From Paludibacteraceae bacterium (lineage in GTDB: Bacteria > Bacteroidota > Bacteroidia > Bacteroidales > Paludibacteraceae), in assembly GCA_024399575.1 (NCBI GenBank), contig JAKSNT010000003.1, positions 1 through 53,169 of the forward strand: DNA of 53,169 nt, written 5' to 3'. Shown here piece by piece: positions 1 to 9,900 of the stretch. The translations under genes and the position numbers were made by a program. Under the pieces are notes generated by a model that was given only the letters and a program-made list of their open reading frames with translations, ran no database searches and was not told the DNA's origin. Numbering within the stretch: the first letter of the stretch is position 1; every line of letters starts with the position of its first letter.

Positions 1-3
1 GTA

Positions 4-306
4 TTATATTCGGGTTATTGGTGTGTAACTTGTCGGGTACTTGTCGGGTACTTGTGGGGTACTTAGATTTGGCTGCACACTCCATTCTGCTGTTGGATGA
101 ATATGCAGATAGCGGTTACGCAAGTCCCATTGTTCGCCAAACAATAGATTACGAAAGAAACGCTCAAGATATATTGGGGTATAGTCTATTCCCTTTGCAA
201 TATTGTGATAGTTGGCACGAACCAATGCATTACGGAAATACCAAGAATGCTTTGCGAACAAATCATTGTTCACATCAAATCCCAATGTCCTGTCTTCTGA
301 AGAACT
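4..306 (-). pseudogene. Fic-family protein, C-terminal remnant
   Basis: An open frame of about 100 codons that ends in a proper stop at the left edge of the window but has no N-terminal part. The stretch DVNNDLFAKHSWYFRNALVR followed by ANYHNIAKGIDYT, FFRNLLFGEQWDLRNRYLHI and a PNLSTPQVP-type tail resembles the C-terminal portion of Bacteroidetes Fic/DOC AMP-transferase proteins (from memory of the family). The catalytic HxFx(D/E)GNGR motif should lie upstream, but a TGA stop lies in frame at 307-309 and nothing Fic-like continues beyond it. The first possible start is a TTG at 285. I read this as a truncated, non-functional gene. The tail is written in an 11-bp tandem repeat, which would change frame if copy number changed. 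Confidence 0.6.
28..64. repeat. 11-bp tandem repeat (3 copies plus 4 bases)
   Basis: ACTTGTCGGGT at 28-38 and 39-49, then ACTTGTGGGGT at 50-60 and ACTT. It lies in the tail of the Fic remnant and encodes the PQVPDKYPTSYTP section. The unit is not a multiple of three, so each copy is read in a different frame. Confidence 0.85.
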
Positions 307-404
307 TCACTTATTCGTCTGCTTCTTAGCATACTGCTAAAGGATAGTATATTATCAGCACCTACGTCCACAGGAAAACCTCCTGCTTTGGTAATAACGA
401 ACAT
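270..404 (-). CDS. possible 44-aa ORF fused over the Fic remnant
   Basis: An ATG at 404 opens 44 codons (MFVITKAGGFPVD... to ...QKTGHWDLM) ending in TGA at 270-272, in another frame than the Fic remnant that it overlaps. A consensus-like promoter lies about 110 bases upstream (522-552). I recognise no family. It may simply be the product of the deletion that joined an unrelated promoter region to the Fic 3' end. Low confidence that it is a real gene. Confidence 0.15.
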   Translation of the reverse strand: MFVITKAGGFPVDVGADNILSFSSMLRSRRISEVLQKTGHWDLM

Positions 405-793
405 GTCGGGATGTTGCTAATCTATTGTTTTATTACGGATCAGTAATCGCTTTATTTATCTCGTTCTTGCTGTTTTTATAGGTTACAGTGGGCGTGTGTT
501 TTACAACCGAGCTTCGCACTGCAAAGATACTGCTTTATTTCAAGATACACAAATATTCTGAGCGAAAATATTTAGGTATGTCAGAGGAGCAAATTCGCCG
601 ACCCAGTTTCGTCTCCTGCTTTCCGCAAGATTTTGTCCTAAAAAAGTCATCCTTCTACTAATAAAATAGTTACAAGTCATCAGAAGGTCGTTTTGGGTCA
701 CCTCGTTTCGTTTTATAGGCCATTTTTAGTGGTTAAGCACAAAAAATTCCAATTGATAGGTGTTTTTTGGTGCATGACCGACGAGAGCGGACA
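405..793. other. gene-free stretch
   Basis: Apart from the promoter at 522-552 and a small inverted repeat (ATTAC...GTAAT, 432-447) I see no supported gene. The composition is AT-rich with many stops in all frames. Part of it may be remains of the deleted 5' half of the Fic gene. Confidence 0.4.
522..552 (-). promoter_or_regulatory. Bacteroidetes-type promoter, leftward
   Basis: On the minus strand TATCTTTG (plus-strand CAAAGATA, 522-529) with TTG (CAA, 550-552) 20 bases upstream matches the TTG / TANNTTTG pattern. Transcription would start near 515 and run towards the Fic remnant. Confidence 0.5.
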
Positions 794-1642
794 CTATTTC
801 CTGCTCTTCTTATTGACATAGCTTGCGATGGCAAGTTGCCTTTGCTCGTCGGAGGTGTATTTTTCCAGCATAGGGTTGTTGACAGCAAGAGTCTGGACGC
901 TCGAAAATGCCTTCCTACCCTCGCCACGCTTGCGTACGACTGCCAGTCCACATGCACCCTGACTGCGGAAACAGAGTTTGTTATCTTCGTTGATACGGAA
1001 TTCAAAATCAGGCATATACTGGCTGACAGGAGTTTGGTCTTTGACACCAAGTTCAAATTCACGATATATGCAGCTTGCCACAGGGAGGTCGTAACCACCA
1101 GGGACAGCTTTGCGTAAGGTTTTCTGGCAACATACCATCAGCCCTACCCTATCGCCCCGTCTGAAAAAGTCAGGGTTTCTGAGCGGGATAAGTTCACTAA
1201 GATCAGACATTGTAGCGCATTCATCCACAACCATTCCATTCACGTCAATGTCCGTAACCAACCAATCATCCTCAAGATGATATTCAATCGTGGGGAGAGT
1301 GCCGAAAGAGACGACATACGGAGCAACGACACATGCATGATTCAGATTTTCGTCGTATGTGAGATAGACGGCTGTCTTTACCGTCATGTTGCAGGACTGG
1401 AAACGCGTATAATCCGACTGACAGCCAGACTTTCCCTGGAAATTGTCTTTCAATGCCGTTTTCATGCAACTGTACATGCTGATAATGTTGCGCAACTTCA
1501 GTCTGTTCGTCTGTTGCGACTCGCTTCGCGGATTACGTACGACATCAGGCTTGCTGCTCAATACAGTCACTCCATCATAACTGCGAAATACTCCATCATC
1601 CATAGCTCCCGAAATGGAACCATCAGGTTTTACTATTGCCAT
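794..1642 (-). CDS. DUF6266-like protein
   Basis: 282 aa, ATG at 1642. The opening (MAIVKPDGSISGAMDDGVF, then TVLSSKPDVVRNPRSE and the Q-T-N-R-LKLRN stretch) has the pattern I associate with a widespread Bacteroidetes family annotated DUF6266: a short G-x-(S/L)SG-(A/K) opening, an S-K-P element and an N-P-R-(S/T)-E-x-Q-Q helix. Its function is unknown. No signal peptide or membrane segment is visible; the rest looks like beta-rich soluble protein. A promoter at 2004-2034 points at it across a roughly 355-base leader that carries an 11-bp tandem repeat. It stands alone, with no operon partners. The family name rests on memory of the motif pattern, so the assignment is moderate; that the ORF is a real gene is much more certain. 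Confidence 0.6.
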   Translation of the reverse strand: MAIVKPDGSISGAMDDGVFRSYDGVTVLSSKPDVVRNPRSESQQTNRLKLRNIISMYSCMKTALKDNFQGKSGCQSDYTRFQSCNMTVKTAVYLTYDENLNHACVVAPYVVSFGTLPTIEYHLEDDWLVTDIDVNGMVVDECATMSDLSELIPLRNPDFFRRGDRVGLMVCCQKTLRKAVPGGYDLPVASCIYREFELGVKDQTPVSQYMPDFEFRINEDNKLCFRSQGACGLAVVRKRGEGRKAFSSVQTLAVNNPMLEKYTSDEQRQLAIASYVNKKSRK

Positions 1643-1775
1643 ATTGTTAAAATTTATAAAATTATTTCCTTGTCAAATTGCCGCATAACGTCAATGTAGC
1701 GTCTGAATCATCTTCGAAATATAAATGCGATAACACAGATGTACCCAGAAACCTCCCACGAAACTCTCATAAAAA

Positions 1776-1819
1776 ATGGGAGGTGGATGGGAGGTGGATG
1801 GGAGGTGGATGGGAGGTGC
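1776..1819. repeat. 11-bp tandem repeat (4 copies)
   Basis: ATGGGAGGTGG at 1776-1786, 1787-1797 and 1798-1808, then a fourth copy from 1809 diverging at its last base. A single ACCTCCCA at 1751-1758 is complementary to each copy, so the leader of the DUF6266-like gene could fold in alternative registers. The G-rich strand is the plus strand. Confidence 0.85.
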
Positions 1820-2003
1820 AATCGCATCACGATAATTATGCAATCATTTCTTTCACTCGCTACGCAGGTGAAATTTCAACGTTTCAGATTATGTTAAAAT
1901 AATTAACATTTCATCCTTCGGTATAACTACCACACTATTCAATTCCACCAAGCATACATAAGTTGTGTTTGCCCATGATGTACGCAGCACATCATTTAGA
2001 GTG
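1820..2003. other. leader / gene-free stretch
   Basis: AT-rich, no convincing ORF. It would form the 5' leader of the DUF6266-like gene if the promoter at 2004-2034 is used. Confidence 0.4.
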
Positions 2004-2034
2004 CAAAGTTACGAATTATTTTTGAATTGACCAA
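2004..2034 (-). promoter_or_regulatory. Bacteroidetes-type promoter for the DUF6266-like gene
   Basis: Minus-strand TAACTTTG (plus CAAAGTTA, 2004-2011), 20 bases, then TTG (plus CAA, 2032-2034). The 35 bases around it strongly resemble those around the promoter at 31759-31789 in front of the hsd operon. Confidence 0.65.
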
Positions 2035-2098
2035 ATGTTTTGCAAAAATAATACTTCATAAGCTCCCGCAAATGCAAAATATAGATGCAGATAAAACC

Positions 2099-2128
2099 TT
2101 GCCATATCAAAATAATGTTGTACCTTTG
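2099..2128 (+). promoter_or_regulatory. Bacteroidetes-type promoter, rightward
   Basis: TTG at 2099-2101, a 19-base spacer, then TACCTTTG at 2121-2128; start point near 2135. It immediately precedes a perfect 7-bp hairpin (TTGACGA-GT-TCGTCAA, 2137-2152) and the hairpin array. The next solid gene downstream is the hydrolase at 2661, which would have a leader of about 525 bases. Confidence 0.6.
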
Positions 2129-2136
2129 CAGCGCAA

Positions 2137-2321
2137 TTGACGAGTTCGTCAACAAATAAGGAATATAACTGTTGCTATGTATGTTGATGGGCTGATAGCC
2201 CACGACATATTAGCCTAGGGCAGAGTGCGTAGCACGTCGCCGTAGGTTATGATACCGATATCAATAATACGCTGCAACGCAGCATAACAAATACATGGCA
2301 ATTGTTGTGCCGCGTTGCGGC
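2137..2321. repeat. array of short GC-rich hairpins (REP-like)
   Basis: At least five inverted repeats at short spacing: TTGACGA/TCGTCAA (2137-2152); GGGCT-GAT-AGCCC (2189-2201); CCTAGGGC/GCCGTAGG (2214-2221 with 2239-2246, one mismatch) enclosing GTGC-GTA-GCAC (2225-2235); GCTGC-AAC-GCAGC (2271-2283); GCCGC-GTT-GCGGC (2309-2321). The last two have complementary loops and are themselves inverted copies of one another (about 17 of 20 bases). No ORF runs through. It resembles the intergenic palindromic repeats common in Bacteroidales genomes; whether it acts as RNA or is only repeat DNA cannot be seen. Confidence 0.55.
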
Positions 2322-2349
2322 GTAATACATATATATACACAACATTTGA

Positions 2350-2440
2350 CCTAGGGCGTTAACTATGTTGACTCTCGGCTGCACTCGGCATAATCCAAAT
2401 AGAATTTGGCTTCTGCTCTCATTTGCGCAAGAGTTGTCCC
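2350..2440. repeat. large imperfect inverted repeat around CCAAATAGAATTTGG
   Basis: A perfect core, CCAAAT-AGA-ATTTGG at 2395-2409, is flanked by partly symmetrical arms: ACTCTCGGCTGCACTCGGCA on the left against the reverse complement of the GCTCTCATTTGCGCAAGAGT region on the right. I recall very similar sequence from many Prevotella/Bacteroides intergenic regions, so it is probably a dispersed repeat. Confidence 0.5.
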
Positions 2441-2479
2441 TACGGACTGGTGTATAGGATGGATTACCTCTCTCCAAGT

Positions 2480-2641
2480 ATGATAGACAAATTTGTTAAT
2501 GCCGACATACGCACGGCTGGACGAAGAGATTCGCTTATAAACGAGTGGTTCTCGATTGAAAACTACTACAGGAATCCTGAACTTGTCGCCACATACGTTT
2601 CTAAATTGTATATCGTGGATTTGAAAAAAGATTTAAATTAA
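2480..2641 (+). CDS. possible small hypothetical protein
   Basis: A 53-codon frame from ATG at 2480 (MIDKFVNADIRTAGRRD...) ends 19 bases before the hydrolase start. The N-terminal extension to 2423 overlaps the dispersed repeat and is unlikely to be coding. No family recognised and no clear ribosome binding site. It could be a small gene, a leader peptide or a decayed fragment. Confidence 0.2.
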   Translation: MIDKFVNADIRTAGRRDSLINEWFSIENYYRNPELVATYVSKLYIVDLKKDLN

Positions 2642-2660
2642 AACATGAAAAATTATAGGC

Positions 2661-3911
2661 ATGAAAAAATTGAACATTTTCTCTCTCATCGCTGTAGCGA
2701 TGATGTTTATTGGAAGCTGTATGCTTTCCAGTTGTAAAAAGGATAAAAAAGATGACCCAAAAGATCCAGTAGATCCGAAGACTGAAGATTCCACTGGCAT
2801 CAAAGTTAATAAGGTTGCCGATTATCTATATGAATATACTGCTGAGGGCTATAACACCGAGGCCCCTTCCGAACTCCTGTTTGACGATGGTCCAGTTCCG
2901 ATATTCGGCTGCAGCGCTGTCAGAAACGGTAACTTCTACGGTCGCAATCTGGATTTCAACATCAACGAAATCTGTGAATTCGTAATAAAAACAAAAGCAA
3001 CCGCTACACGTCCTCACGCTTCAATCGGTGTGGCGAACACCTGTTTCCTGAATATTACCAATGATATGGTTAAGGCGGGACTCAGCGAGGATCTGCTCAA
3101 GTATATTCCGTGGATGACCATGGATGGCATCAATGATGCCGGACTGGTTTGCAACATCAATGTCGTGAATGCAGCGGACATCAAGGATTTCCCTCATACT
3201 CATACAAATGAAGGCGCTCCGCAGATTATGGTGATGCAGCTTATCCGCGCACTTCTCGACAACTGCGGAAGTGTTGCAGAGGCCAAGACGTTTATCGAGA
3301 GCCACGACATCAGGCCTATTCCCACGACTTGGGACGGCCACATTATGATTGCAGACCCGAACGAGACCGTGATAGTGGAATTCACGGGCGAGGAAGGCAA
3401 TAAAGTCAAATTTGTGAAGCAGACGCAGATGATTATGACAAACTTCTACAACCACTTATTTAATGAAGAAAAATTCCTGAGTGATCACAATAACATACAC
3501 TTCCCAGCCCACTCCTGCGGTATGGAAAGATACAGGATTCTCTCCGCCAACTTCAATACCGGCAATTCAATGCAGGGTATGTGGGAGTTGCTGAAAAAGG
3601 TCCGCTACACCCAGACGTACGACACGAGCGTCGATCCTTTCTGGTGCTCGGAATATTATGACACTCCCAAGATTCCTACATTCGACGACCATCCTATGTC
3701 CTATTGGACCAAAGATAAGGTACTGACTGAGGAGAAACCTGCCGCAGAAGTTGCAGCATACGAGAAATATGCCGCAACAGGCGAGTACAATGAGGAGGAC
3801 GGCTTGTGGTTTACATCCCATAACAGCACATACGATATTGCTAACAAGACCCTTTGGGTAACAATTCGCGAGAAATACGACAAGCATTACGAATTCAAAT
3901 TGGAGGAATAA
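2661..3911 (+). CDS. linear amide C-N hydrolase (choloylglycine hydrolase-like Ntn) lipoprotein
   Basis: 416 aa. The N-terminus is a lipoprotein signal with lipobox LSSC at Cys25 (an alternative GSC at Cys20), followed by a Lys/Asp/Pro-rich tether (residues 26-42). The catalytic region starts at FGCSAVRNGNFYGRNLDFN: Cys84 is the expected Ntn nucleophile and GRNLDF is the signature of the family that includes bile-salt hydrolases, penicillin V acylases and N-acylethanolamine amidases. WMTMDGINDAGL is the second conserved block. The likely role is hydrolysis of an amide bond in a small acylated substrate at the cell envelope; the substrate cannot be read from sequence. In this family the nucleophile normally becomes N-terminal by processing, which here would cut the enzyme from its lipid anchor. 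The gene is monocistronic, between a hairpin-rich leader and a strong terminator. Confidence 0.8.
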   Translation: MKKLNIFSLIAVAMMFIGSCMLSSCKKDKKDDPKDPVDPKTEDSTGIKVNKVADYLYEYTAEGYNTEAPSELLFDDGPVPIFGCSAVRNGNFYGRNLDFNINEICEFVIKTKATATRPHASIGVANTCFLNITNDMVKAGLSEDLLKYIPWMTMDGINDAGLVCNINVVNAADIKDFPHTHTNEGAPQIMVMQLIRALLDNCGSVAEAKTFIESHDIRPIPTTWDGHIMIADPNETVIVEFTGEEGNKVKFVKQTQMIMTNFYNHLFNEEKFLSDHNNIHFPAHSCGMERYRILSANFNTGNSMQGMWELLKKVRYTQTYDTSVDPFWCSEYYDTPKIPTFDDHPMSYWTKDKVLTEEKPAAEVAAYEKYAATGEYNEEDGLWFTSHNSTYDIANKTLWVTIREKYDKHYEFKLEE

Positions 3912-3936
3912 AACAACCCTAGGACAAATATAATAC

Positions 3937-3972
3937 AAAAGCGGTCTTCCAAGGAATTGGAAGACCGCTTTT
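3937..3972. terminator. strong, probably bidirectional terminator
   Basis: AAAAGCGGTCTTCC (3937-3950), 8-base loop, then a perfect complement GGAAGACCGCTTTT (3959-3972). It sits between the convergent ends of the hydrolase and the 3589-aa protein gene, with A/T runs at both ends of the stem. Confidence 0.9.
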
Positions 3973-3994
3973 GGAGTAGTAGACAAAAAAACAA

Positions 3995-6900
3995 TTATCT
4001 GACTATCAGTTTCTCACCATAGACCTTGCCATCTTTCATGGTAATTCTTACATGGTAAATTCCTGAAACTGTAAAATCCTTTAACTCAATACGTTCATCG
4101 TTGCATTTGATTACTTCGACAACTTGTCCCAACGAGTTGATAACCTCAACTTTTTCCACACTATCATATTCACCTGTCAGATAGGTCGTCTGACCAATGC
4201 TTACAGGATTTGGAATGATTGCCATGTTCATGCTGTAATTTTCTTCAATTCCGTCAATGACGGTCAGATGAAGAGTAACTATTGAGTCACAGCCCTCATA
4301 GGAAGTCAGAGTTTCGTTGTAATCGCCTGGCTTGCTGTATGTGTTGTCGTTCCATGTATAGGTTTCGCCTTTATTTATCGTATGATACTCATCACTATGC
4401 TTTGTTGCAACGAAGTCCAGATGGACATGTGTGAGCGAATCACAGAAACTCTGGTTCTTTGTTCTCACATCAACCGTTGTATCCTGAGTAACGATAAGTC
4501 CGTTAATGCCGTTGCCACTATATGGTATTCCCTGACAAGCATAACTATATGCGTCACCGACAAGTATGCTGTTGACAGACACTGTGACATGGTGGGTCAT
4601 GTCGCAGCCAAATGGATTGACGTGCTTTCGTGTATAGGTGCCTGCAGTGGTGATGACAGTATCAAAAAATAGATATGTTCCACCTTGGCATATATACTCA
4701 GTGTAGAAGGTGTCAGTAGGTACGACATAGAGTGTCAGCAGGTCAGTCTGTTGACAACCTCTTGACCCAATTATAGGCTCTGCATACGTACCAGAGGCTG
4801 TCAGCTCTTTACCATAGAATTGATATGGCAGTTCAGTATAGCATATAGAGACGCTTCTCTTTATTGTATCTGGCAGAACCATGAGATAGAGTGTGTCAAT
4901 AGTCATGCAGCCTAAAGCGTTCAGCGCTGAATCAATGTACATTCCAGGATCGGTCAGGTGGCGTCCGTGGAATGTGTAGGTTCCTCCAGTACAGATTGTA
5001 TCAACAATTACATTTGTAGCAGGCAGCACGTGCAGGTAGAGAATCACAGCAGAGTCGCAACCTGCAGCGGTTGTATAGTTATGTATGTATGAACCTGTGA
5101 CAGGGTTAGGAATATTCCATTCACCTTTGACGTATGACTGCGTCACACAGCATGTGTCGAAGAAATCGGTGTGTATCTGCGGCTCAACGTATAGATGTGT
5201 GGTGAACAGGGTGTCGTTGCCATTGTCGGTTGGCGAGAGTTTGACGCGACTCAACTCGTTGTCTCCTGCATAGAGTTTGTTTGCCTGGACATAGAATCCA
5301 TTGCCGATGTATGGTATGCCGTAGCAGATGGTGTCGTAAACCTCTGGAGCATGGATGAGTCTTGAAACACGAATATCATCTAAGGTTGCTGAGCAGAAGG
5401 TGTTCTGCCCTGGACCATAACTGAGGGCTATTCTTGCTCCATCAGGTGTGCCGACAAATGCCTGGGAGTAACGTTGCATAGTTCCTGTGCCATTGAACTG
5501 CTGAAGTTCTACGAACGAAGAAGGATCGTAAGGATTGGTGACATAACCCATCTTCATTGGACATATGTTTGATGTGCTTTCTGTCATGTACCATAATGAG
5601 AAAGCTACGTCGCTGATGTCACCAACGTCTGGCAAGACAAAGACGAGTGGCTCTATGTCGGAAGCATGAAGACGGAGCGAGCGTACGCCGGAGTGGAGGT
5701 AGTTGGTGTTGTCGATATAGCCATAATATGGTGTTGCGCTTGACCTGTCGTCTATTGCATCATAGTTGAATACATTCCAGCAGATATTCGAGAGGTTGTT
5801 GATGTGGCTGTTGAGCGCAAAGGATTCAAAGCCTTCGCAGTATGGCAGAGCGGTGACTGTTCCGCATGAAGTATGCAGCACGAGGCGTGCCTGTTTCGAT
5901 GAAGCCTCACTGCAAAGTGCTTGGGCATAGATGTAATAAGTACATGATGGCGAGAGTCCTGTAAGGTGCAGGGTGTCGCCTGACACGGTATCTGTCGTCA
6001 ATGGGTTGTAAGGAGAGTCGATGTTGGATAAGGTATAGCGTATTGGTGCTCCATAGTTGCTGCTTGTGACTACAACATCAGCCGTTGTTTCTCCTATGCT
6101 TGCTGTGCGAAGTTTGATAGGGCTGCAGAGGCACTCTGTGACAGAGATGTTGTCGAACGCTACAGGAGGGTTGCCTACGCCTGCTCCTGCGTATGCATCG
6201 TCCTGATTGTACCAATATGCAACTAGATTATAGTCGCCTGTCTTTGTGATGTTTATGATGCTTGTCGTAGTCTCCCATGCTCCTTGGTTGATGAGGGCTT
6301 GGTTATTATCGAGCGAAATAGCATTGCCTGGCAAGGCATTCCAAGTGAGTCCGCTGAGAGGCAGATTGTCTGTAATCTCGACAGACGTAGGAATGAGGAA
6401 GAGACGTCCGAAATCGTAGGCGTGCATGTCGGTAGAGAAGACTCCGTAAGCGCGCCAGTCTGCCGTCACGTCGTAATATCCAGCGTCAAGATGTATGGTG
6501 CGGTATGCGTATGCCGTTGATGTGGTGTAGGTGTCGTAATGGTTATCTGTGCCGTCATCGCTGATATAGAGCGACGAGCCTGAATTGTTCATCACTGCAT
6601 TGCCTATTACGAAATAGTTGGCAGCACCTCTACATGCTATGACCCAGTTGCTGTTCTCATTCATGTCGGCAAACTGGCATACGTAAGGCACTGTCGCTTC
6701 TGTTGCGTTGGTTGTTGCCTCGACCATTCTCCATGGCGATTTGTCAGAATCAGAACATGTATGGCGGACGTAGATGTAGTAATGTGTCTTTGGCGTCAGT
6801 CCTGTCAGGTGCAGAGTGTCGCTCTGTGAACTGAAAATGGTTGCTATGGAATCTGCATTCTCGCAGAGTGATACACCATATTCATACGTTGTCTCGTCAT

Positions 6901-9900
6901 TCAAGTTGTTTGCGACTATGTCGATGGTCGAAGAACGGAGAGAGACGATATCGAGTGATGATGGTGGACGGCAAGTGATTTCTTCGATGCTGAAGTTGTC
7001 GATTGCCAGAGGGAAAGCAGTTGCATCTGAGGCATTGGCATATCCCATGTTGTAGGCGAGCCAAGCAAAGACTATCTTGTAATAACCGGCTGTCTTGACA
7101 TCTGCAGTCATTGTCGAGTGTTGCCATGTCTGGCTGTTTTTCATGCTGCCGGCGAAGAGTTCCATGCTGCCTACAGGATTGCAGTAGAGGTATGTTATCG
7201 CGTCACCAGTCATCTGGGTGGATGCAGGTGCAAGGAAAGCACGTCCATTGGCAAAATATGAGTTGCTGTATTCTCCTGGTACGTATGCATCGCAACGCCA
7301 GTCGAAGGCTGCCTCGTAGATTCCAGGTTCAAGCCAGATAGTACGCATTGCGTACGTTATGTTGTGAACCACTTTGCCTTCTGTTGAGGAAGGAACGCTC
7401 TGTGCATAGGATGCATGGTCGTTTGAGATGTAAAGTCCGTAATTGCCAGTTTTATGTCCTTCGGTGGCACCTGAGATTACGAAGTTGTTATGAGAAGCAG
7501 AGAGGGCAAATTCCCATCCGGCATTGTCCACCGCATCCTCGAACCCTGTCGAGTAGGGAGCTGTCGTTGCATCGCCAAGTGTGCGGAATGTAATGTTCGA
7601 CCATATAGTGCTGTCGTTGCCTGTGCATAGAGTGCGTATCCTTAATGTGTAGTCGGTAGATGGCGTGAGTGTGGTAAATGTCAGTGTGTCGTTATTGGTG
7701 TTACTGCGGAGAGTGTCGTTGTCGCTTGTCAGCACGTATTCGTATGTAGTAGCATCTGCTGCATGACCATATGTGACTGTGACAGATGTAGGACCTGCCT
7801 GACCAACCAATCTGAGTCCGTCAGGGGCGAAACATTCGTCTGCTTTTGTCTCTGCCCTTGCCATTGCCGACCAGTCGGAATAATTATCTTCAGAACACTC
7901 AATTCGTGCATAGATGGCATACATTGAGCCTGCGTTAAGTCCTGCGAACGTGACATTCCCGTCTGTTGTGTTAACCCCTGCGATAGAGTCTGCCACTGAA
8001 GTTTGTCCAGGAATGAATGGTGCAATGACCATTCGTGCGCCACTCTTGCCGCGGAGGTCTATATATGCAGTTGCCGAACTGCTGGTTGTTTCAAGGACAA
8101 AAGGTGATGAAACAGGAGTACGGCATGGCGGATATACATCAAAAGTGACATCATCTACGAATATCCACGTGGTGCTGACATAGAATCCCTCGAACACCAC
8201 ATGATAGTCGCCATAGACATCTTTAGGAATGTCTATGTCTATCAATCGTGGACCGTCAACAGATGCTGTGGGATCGTAGGTGGTGAAGTCGCCGAGTACT
8301 ATAGCATCGCTGCTTGGATATACAGTCTTTGAAAGAGAAACGGTGACATGGCCGAGGGCATTGCTGCTGGTGCGGCGGAAGAGGTAGAACGAGAGGTGAT
8401 ATTCCCTTGCAGAATCTATATGTAATAGAGGTGTTGCAAGAGCTGCTGCCGAGCCGTTGTAGCCACGGAGTTCTGCTGCGCCCGAAGTATGGGAATAGTT
8501 GTCGGTAGGCATAGTTGTCGAGAAATGTCCCCAAGAACCGTCTATAGGTGTGCCGTCCCAGTTCATGCCTTTGACAGTTGAATGGCTCTCCCAGCATGTC
8601 GGAGGGAAGAGTGCTTCGGAGAATGTCTCTACGAATGGATATTGCGTAACAACACCGCAGTCTGTCTGGAATATTGTTTTCTGCCATGTGGATGTTGACC
8701 CGTCAGCACAGAGGTTGCGTACGAAGAGGTAATATCTGGTAGAGTGTGTGAAACCTGTGAGTGTCAGAGTTGAAGCGGTTGATGTTCCGGAAATCTCGTA
8801 TGCCTCTGGTGAGCCCTTGCGTGCTACTCTGTATTCGTAGTTGCTGCTGCCGTTGACATTTATTTTGACCGTAGAGCTTGTTGCTTCGGCAGATACTGAG
8901 AGGTTGTTCGCGCAACCTGCCTTTTCGACAGATACATAGCCGACCGAAAGTGGTGTCTGAAGCATGGATGAAGAATCGTTTGCCCAGAGGAACACAAGGT
9001 TGTATGCCCCTGCACGACCTCTGAGGTCAACTTCCTTCGATATGTGTTGCCATCCGACAAGCCCGTTTATAGGGCCATTGTTGTCAAGTGCGATACATGA
9101 AGAAGGGAAGGCATTGTTTCTATGGTAGTCTGGCGAAGGCTGAGGAACCTCCATAGATGCAGGAATGAGGTATATGCGTGCATAGTCGGTGTTTGAAAGG
9201 CCACCTGAACATCTGTACGAGATGTCGAATTTATATACGGTGTCTTCCAGTGCTATAGTTCTGTATGCGTTGGTAGAAGAAGGTTTGCTGTATTCATAAC
9301 TGAAGTTGTCGCCATCGTCTGCCGACACATACAGAGCTTGTGGAGAAGCAAGCAAAGCCTCGCTGTTGCTGCCTATCAGGAGTTGGGATGCTGACCCTGG
9401 CATTGACGTGAACACCCAGCATACATTGTCCGCTCCTGACGTGAAGTCGGTGTGATAAGGTATCGTTGCAGGGGTTGCAGTAGTCTTGAATGAGAGTCTG
9501 CTCCAGTTGGAATGTTCGGTTGCTGAACATGCTGCCCTCACAACAATATCGTATTCTGTAAGTTTCTGCAGATTGCTGAGCGAGATTGTCCTGCTATTGC
9601 AAGTCACAGGAGTGTAGTCTGTCGGTTCAAGGCCCTTTTCACCTATGATGTATTGCCACTGAGTGTGGCTTGTTGCGGTGTCGTTTATCTGTATTGTCGC
9701 TTCGTTTTCTGCCACAGCACTGAGCGTAAGGCCAGACAGGTCTGTGCAGGAGAATTTCTCCGATATTCGTATGTTATCCACGAATATTGCACCGCTGCCA
9801 TTGTTGGTTGTTGCATTGAATTGCAACTGTATTGTCTCTCCTGCGTATGCAGTGAGGTCGAGTGTGACGTGGGTGAAATTGCCAGGGTTGTTGTCAGAAA

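Noticed and set aside
1776-1819. CRISPR array
   Set aside because: The direct repeats are 11 bp, contiguous and without spacers, and no cas genes are present.
1678-1902. 74-codon plus-strand frame over the 11-bp repeat
   Set aside because: Its central Trp/Gly-rich part is only the tandem repeat translated, and no promoter or ribosome site supports it.
2247-2477. 76-codon minus-strand frame in the hairpin region
   Set aside because: It runs through palindromic repeats; the SQILFGLCRVQPRV text comes from the dispersed repeat and is a recurrent spurious ORF.
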